In this document: positions 6,182-6,266 of the stretch, one piece after another
Numbering within the stretch: the stretch's first letter is position 1
How the letters are laid out: the number at the start of each line of letters is the position of its first letter
Source of the DNA: Acidobacteriota bacterium
GTDB lineage: Bacteria; Acidobacteriota; Blastocatellia; Pyrinomonadales; Pyrinomonadaceae
Reading direction: 5' to 3'
NCBI GenBank assembly: GCA_020853255.1
Contig: JADYZI010000222.1
Span: 1 to 6,266 of the forward strand
DNA: 6,266 nucleotides
Notes under the pieces: model-generated
Database searches by the model: none
Told to the model about the DNA's origin: nothing
What the model saw: only the letters and a program-made list of their open reading frames with translations
Translations under genes and position numbers: made by a program

Positions 6182-6249
6182 TAGCGTATCCTTGTTTTTG
6201 ATCAAAAAAACATTAGCAGGCTTTTGAGGCCTGGAAGGAGGATACGCTA
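6182..6249. repeat. Nested inverted repeats preceding the right-edge gene
   Basis: The outer arms TAGCGTATCCT (6182-6192) and AGGATACGCTA (6239-6249) are a perfect 11-base inverted repeat. Inside lie a 14-base palindrome TTTTTGATCAAAAA (6195-6208) and a hairpin CAGGC/GCCTG (6217-6221 with 6229-6233, 7-base loop). The right outer arm overlaps the strong ribosome binding site GGAAGGAGG (6233-6241). It could be an RNA structure that controls translation of the next gene, or the subterminal structure of a mobile element. No target-site duplication was found around it. Confidence 0.7.
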
Positions 6250-6252
6250 CAG

Positions 6253-6266
6253 ATGAAAGGATATAA
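6253..6266 (+). CDS. Start of an unidentified gene running off the window
   Basis: ATG AAA GGA TAT and two more bases (Met-Lys-Gly-Tyr) follow an excellent ribosome binding site, GGAAGGAGG at 6233-6241, at a somewhat long spacing of 11 bases. Only four codons are visible, so the product cannot be guessed. The dense inverted repeats in front would fit a mobile-element gene or one under leader-structure control. Confidence 0.35.

Noticed and set aside
6182..6249. A 68-base miniature transposable element with 11-base terminal repeats
   Set aside because: No duplicated target bases flank it, and its right arm contains a functional-looking ribosome binding site for the next gene, so leader structure or the end of a larger element fits better. 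It cannot be settled without more sequence.

Overview
The window reads as bacterial chromosome of moderate GC. Three hand-counted 60-base lines gave 72% and 45% GC inside the first gene and 37% at the start of the first small membrane-protein gene. No rRNA or other phylogenetic marker is present. The RecQ layout (zinc/RQC, HRDC and a C-terminal HTH_40-type extension), the style of the aldehyde dehydrogenase and the codon use are compatible with Acidobacteriota (Blastocatellia-like), but this is an inference of low confidence.

Left half (1-2267): a complete NAD(P)-dependent aldehyde dehydrogenase gene on the plus strand is followed, 24 bases on and convergently, by a type II toxin-antitoxin pair on the minus strand. 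This pair is a VapB-like antitoxin and a VapC-like PIN-domain RNase, overlapping by the tetranucleotide ATGA. A perfect 8+2+8 palindrome sits on the antitoxin start codon and is the obvious autoregulatory operator. The neighbouring promoter-like hexamers suggest that the antitoxin transcript is leaderless or nearly so.

Middle (2268-4436): a full-length recQ helicase gene, transcribed divergently from vapBC, with all helicase motifs and four zinc-binding cysteines. Its last ~350 bases, encoding the C-terminal HTH extension, switch abruptly to C-rich codon use.

Right part (4379-6266): the least ordinary region. The last 18 codons of recQ plus the following ~245 bases (promoter, leader, ribosome binding site) and the first 12 codons of a small gene occur twice, about 960 bases apart. 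Each copy leads into a gene for a small four-helix membrane protein. The two proteins share an identical 12-residue N-terminus but are strongly diverged afterwards. Each membrane-protein gene is followed by a short ORF that starts like a secretory signal peptide ending near Ala-Gln. The first of these is frameshifted and cut off at the repeat junction; the second stops after 33 codons. The arrangement looks like two successive cassettes (membrane protein plus secreted protein) accumulated behind recQ, with a recQ 3'-end remnant marking the junction. The window ends with nested inverted repeats whose right arm contains a strong ribosome binding site, followed by the first codons of a gene that runs off the edge.

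No CRISPR array, tRNA or rRNA was recognised, and no complete insertion sequence.
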